From Adhaeribacter sp. (lineage in GTDB: Bacteria > Bacteroidota > Bacteroidia > Cytophagales > Hymenobacteraceae): 6,581 bases of DNA. Position numbers and translations under genes: made by a program. The notes below the pieces were generated by a model. That model made no database searches. It had not been told where the DNA came from and saw only the letters and a list, made by a program, of their open reading frames with translations. The first letter of the stretch is position 1. Each line of letters opens with the position of its first letter. The stretch is from NCBI GenBank assembly GCA_028288395.1, contig JAQBNV010000361.1:1-6581 (forward strand), written 5' to 3'. This document shows, piece after piece, positions 4,262 through 6,581 of this stretch.

Positions 4262-6581
4262 ATGAAAAGAACTTTACGCCGGTTTTTTATTTTAAGTCAC
4301 TTACTATTATTATCAGCTTTCGGACATGCGCAGCAACTTCGATCAAAGGTGGTGGTAAAAACAGATTTGGCGCAGCTGCGAAAAATAGCGACAGAACAAA
4401 ATCAAAAATTTACGCTGCAACACGAGCGGGCGCTACAACTCGCAAAAAAACACAATTGGGTAATAAGCGAAACCCAGGCTAACGGTTCCTTTATTTCTTT
4501 ACAAGGTGTTACCGAATCCGGACGGCCCATTTACTACGAAACTTATTCGAACCAGAACGCTGCCATTACTACTAATACCGACAAAGTTTGGTCTGGGGGT
4601 GCTTCCGGGCTTAACTTAAGCGGTTCAAATTCACTTTTATCGGGCAAATTAGGTATCTGGGACGGGGGCGCGGTCCGTAAAACCCACCAGGAACTGACCG
4701 GCCGGATTGTGATCCGCGATGGTTCTACCGCCCTGAACAACCATGCTACCCACGTGGCCGGTACCATGATTGCAAAAGGGGTTTATGCTCCTATAAAAGG
4801 AATGTCGCACGGAGCCCAAAACCTGCAGGCCTGGAACTTTAATAATGACAATTCTGAAATTGCCAATGCTGCCAGTGGTTTATTGGTTTCAAACCATTCG
4901 TATGGCAATGTAGCCGGCTGGCGTTATATTGGTACTAATTGGTACTGGCAAGGCGATTTGGCAGTAAACGATAAGGAGGATGTGAATTTTGGCTATTATG
5001 GCAACCTATCGCAACTTTGGGATAATATCGCCTTTAACGCTCCTTATTATTTAATGGTAAAAGCGGCTGGAAACAGCCGGAATATGGCCGAACCCGCAGT
5101 AGGCCAGCCTTATTACCGGTACAACGCCACCACAGGAAATTACGAACTGATGCCCGGCAGGACCGCCGATATGCGTTATTACAATGGCTATGATTTGATT
5201 CCGGATCATAGCGCGGCTAAAAATATTCTTACGGTAGGCGCCATTCAGGCTCTTCCCAATGGTTATAAGCAACCATCCGATGCAGTTATATTTAACGCCA
5301 GTAGCTGGGGGCCGACCGATGATGGCCGGATAAAACCCGATTTAGTGGGTAATGGGATAAGCGTAGTTTCCTCCACCGCTTCAGCCGATGATGCGTATGG
5401 CTATTCCACGGGTACCTCCATGGCTGCCCCCAATGTTTCGGGCTCTTTATTTTTACTGCAGGAGCATTTTGCCAATCGCAATAATGGAAAATTTATGCTG
5501 GCAGCTACTCTCAAAGGTTTGGCTATCCATACAACCAATGAAGCTGGTAACGCTCCCGGTCCTGATTATATATTCGGTTGGGGAATTCTTAACATGGAGC
5601 AGGCCGTAAAGGTAATTTCCAACAGCCAGCAGAAATACCAGTTAACTGAAAACATGTTATTGCAGGGTCAAACCCATACCCAAATGGTGATAGCCGGTAG
5701 TTCGGAGCCGCTACGGGTTACCATCTCCTGGACCGACCCCGCCGGTACCGTTCTGCCCATGGTACCTTCCACGTTAAATAACCGCACTCCCCGCCTGGTA
5801 AATGACTTGGATGTAAGAGTATCCAGCAACCAGAATACTGCCCTGCCCTGGATTTTGGATCCGGCCAACCCATCGGCACCGGCTACTACCGGCGATAATA
5901 TCCGGGATAACGTAGAACAGATTTTAATTGCCAACCCGGTTCCCGGCCAAGCGTATACCATAAAAATATCTCACAAAGGCACGCTTAAAAACAGCGCCCA
6001 AAATTATTCTTTGGTTGTAAGTGGCTTAAAAGGCATCCCTTATTGCACCTCGGGCGCGAAGTTGACTGGTGGTGCCCGTATCGAAAATGTTAGTATTGGC
6101 AAAATCAATAACAGCAGCACCGATTGCAATACGTACTCTGACTTCACGACCCTGGCAGCGAATGCTGAAATTGGGCAAAATATACCGTTAACGGTTAAAT
6201 TAGGAACCTGCGGTGCTACCGCCAACACCCTGCTAAAGGTATTCGTAGACTGGAACGAAGACGGCGACTTTACCGATGCCGGCGAAATGGCTGCCACTTC
6301 TGCGGTATTGCCAACAAGTGCTACTTTTACTACCACTATCACGATACCGGCTACTGTACAAAATGGCAACAGCGCCCGGATGCGTTTGGTACTTTCCGAA
6401 ACAGATATGGCCGAAACATTTAGCAGTTGCGGTGCTTACGAAAAAGGCGAAACCGAGGATTATATCTTAAATTTTATGCCTCCTACCCGCGATATGGGTA
6501 TTGCGGGTATTCAAATACCTGGGACAACCAATTTTTATGCTAATCCGGGACAAGGTGTAACCGTTAAAATAAAAAACTTTG
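4262..6581 (+). CDS. Secreted S8 subtilisin-like serine protease (Kp43-like) with GEVED domain; 3' end beyond window
   Basis: The frame opens at ATG 4262 and stays open to the window end (773 codons so far). Residues 1-23 are a Sec signal peptide: basic M-K-R-T-L-R-R, a leucine-rich core, and a G-H-A|Q cleavage site. A propeptide-like region follows (about 24-120). The subtilase domain has D134 (G-I-W-D-G-G), H161 (N-N-H-A-T-H-V-A-G-T), oxyanion N271 (A-A-G-N-S) and S386 (G-T-S-M-A-A-P), a complete catalytic set, so it should be an active endopeptidase. Residues about 461-588 match the beta-barrel after Kp43-type subtilases (I-S-W-T-D-P-A-G, V-N-D-L-D at 513-517, N-V-E-Q at 550-553). A GEVED domain covers about 594-735 (V-D-W-N-E-D-G-D-F at 662-670; G-E-T-E-D-Y at 729-734). 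A CARDB-like segment seems to begin near 744. Such proteins usually end in a type IX secretion sorting domain, which would lie outside this window (inference). No Shine-Dalgarno sequence is seen. Its substrate is unknown. Confidence 0.93.
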   Translation, partial: MKRTLRRFFILSHLLLLSAFGHAQQLRSKVVVKTDLAQLRKIATEQNQKFTLQHERALQLAKKHNWVISETQANGSFISLQGVTESGRPIYYETYSNQNAAITTNTDKVWSGGASGLNLSGSNSLLSGKLGIWDGGAVRKTHQELTGRIVIRDGSTALNNHATHVAGTMIAKGVYAPIKGMSHGAQNLQAWNFNNDNSEIANAASGLLVSNHSYGNVAGWRYIGTNWYWQGDLAVNDKEDVNFGYYGNLSQLWDNIAFNAPYYLMVKAAGNSRNMAEPAVGQPYYRYNATTGNYELMPGRTADMRYYNGYDLIPDHSAAKNILTVGAIQALPNGYKQPSDAVIFNASSWGPTDDGRIKPDLVGNGISVVSSTASADDAYGYSTGTSMAAPNVSGSLFLLQEHFANRNNGKFMLAATLKGLAIHTTNEAGNAPGPDYIFGWGILNMEQAVKVISNSQQKYQLTENMLLQGQTHTQMVIAGSSEPLRVTISWTDPAGTVLPMVPSTLNNRTPRLVNDLDVRVSSNQNTALPWILDPANPSAPATTGDNIRDNVEQILIANPVPGQAYTIKISHKGTLKNSAQNYSLVVSGLKGIPYCTSGAKLTGGARIENVSIGKINNSSTDCNTYSDFTTLAANAEIGQNIPLTVKLGTCGATANTLLKVFVDWNEDGDFTDAGEMAATSAVLPTSATFTTTITIPATVQNGNSARMRLVLSETDMAETFSSCGAYEKGETEDYILNFMPPTRDMGIAGIQIPGTTNFYANPGQGVTVKIKNF

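Noticed and set aside
5668..6369. Two minus-strand open frames opposite the S8 protease
   Set aside because: They are antisense to the Kp43-like barrel and GEVED domain, with low-complexity translations and no initiation signal, so they are shadows.
1..6581. CRISPR array, tRNA/rRNA genes, insertion sequence or phage/defence system
   Set aside because: I found no regularly spaced direct repeats, tRNA-like cloverleaf, transposase motifs or terminal inverted repeats by eye. The genes are ordinary biosynthetic and secreted-enzyme genes.

Overview
The window looks like a chromosomal segment of a Bacteroidota bacterium, most likely Cytophagales and perhaps Hymenobacteraceae. The case rests on four things: fused DAHP synthase / type II chorismate mutase in a pheA-aminotransferase-DAHPS/CM cluster, TAnnTTTG-type -7 promoter elements, a secreted Kp43-like subtilase carrying a GEVED domain, and moderate-GC genes separated by very AT-rich intergenic DNA with mostly no Shine-Dalgarno sequences. 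The genus is a guess.

Layout. (1) 1-199, minus strand: the 5' part of a putative lipoprotein gene running off the left edge. (2) 200-468: a divergent AT-rich intergenic region with a candidate -7 element for each direction. (3) 469-600: a short leader ORF with an uninterrupted Phe-Tyr-Tyr-Tyr-Phe-Phe-Phe run, a small hairpin over its end, and a textbook intrinsic terminator (10-bp stem, T9) ending 4 nt before the pheA start codon. This has the architecture of a ribosome-mediated Phe/Tyr transcription attenuator and is the most interesting item here. (4) 605-3804: three plus-strand aromatic amino acid genes, namely prephenate dehydratase, a class I/II PLP aminotransferase, and DAHP synthase fused to chorismate mutase. 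(5) 3805-3913: two hairpins, the second a long structured terminator. (6) 3914-4261: AT-rich DNA with one perfect DnaA-box 9-mer and a weak promoter candidate. (7) 4262-6581: a secreted S8 serine protease, open at the right edge.

How it fits together. The DAHPS/CM protein supplies the first step of the shikimate pathway and also the chorismate-to-prephenate step. PheA converts prephenate to phenylpyruvate, and the aminotransferase probably makes the final amino acid. The leader peptide would sense charged tRNA-Phe and tRNA-Tyr and gate entry of RNA polymerase into pheA and the aminotransferase. A second, internal promoter candidate with a perfect -7 element could feed the DAHPS/CM gene independently. 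No prephenate dehydrogenase (tyrA) lies in the cluster although Tyr codons are in the leader. The subtilase is a separate transcription unit with no apparent functional link to the aromatic genes.
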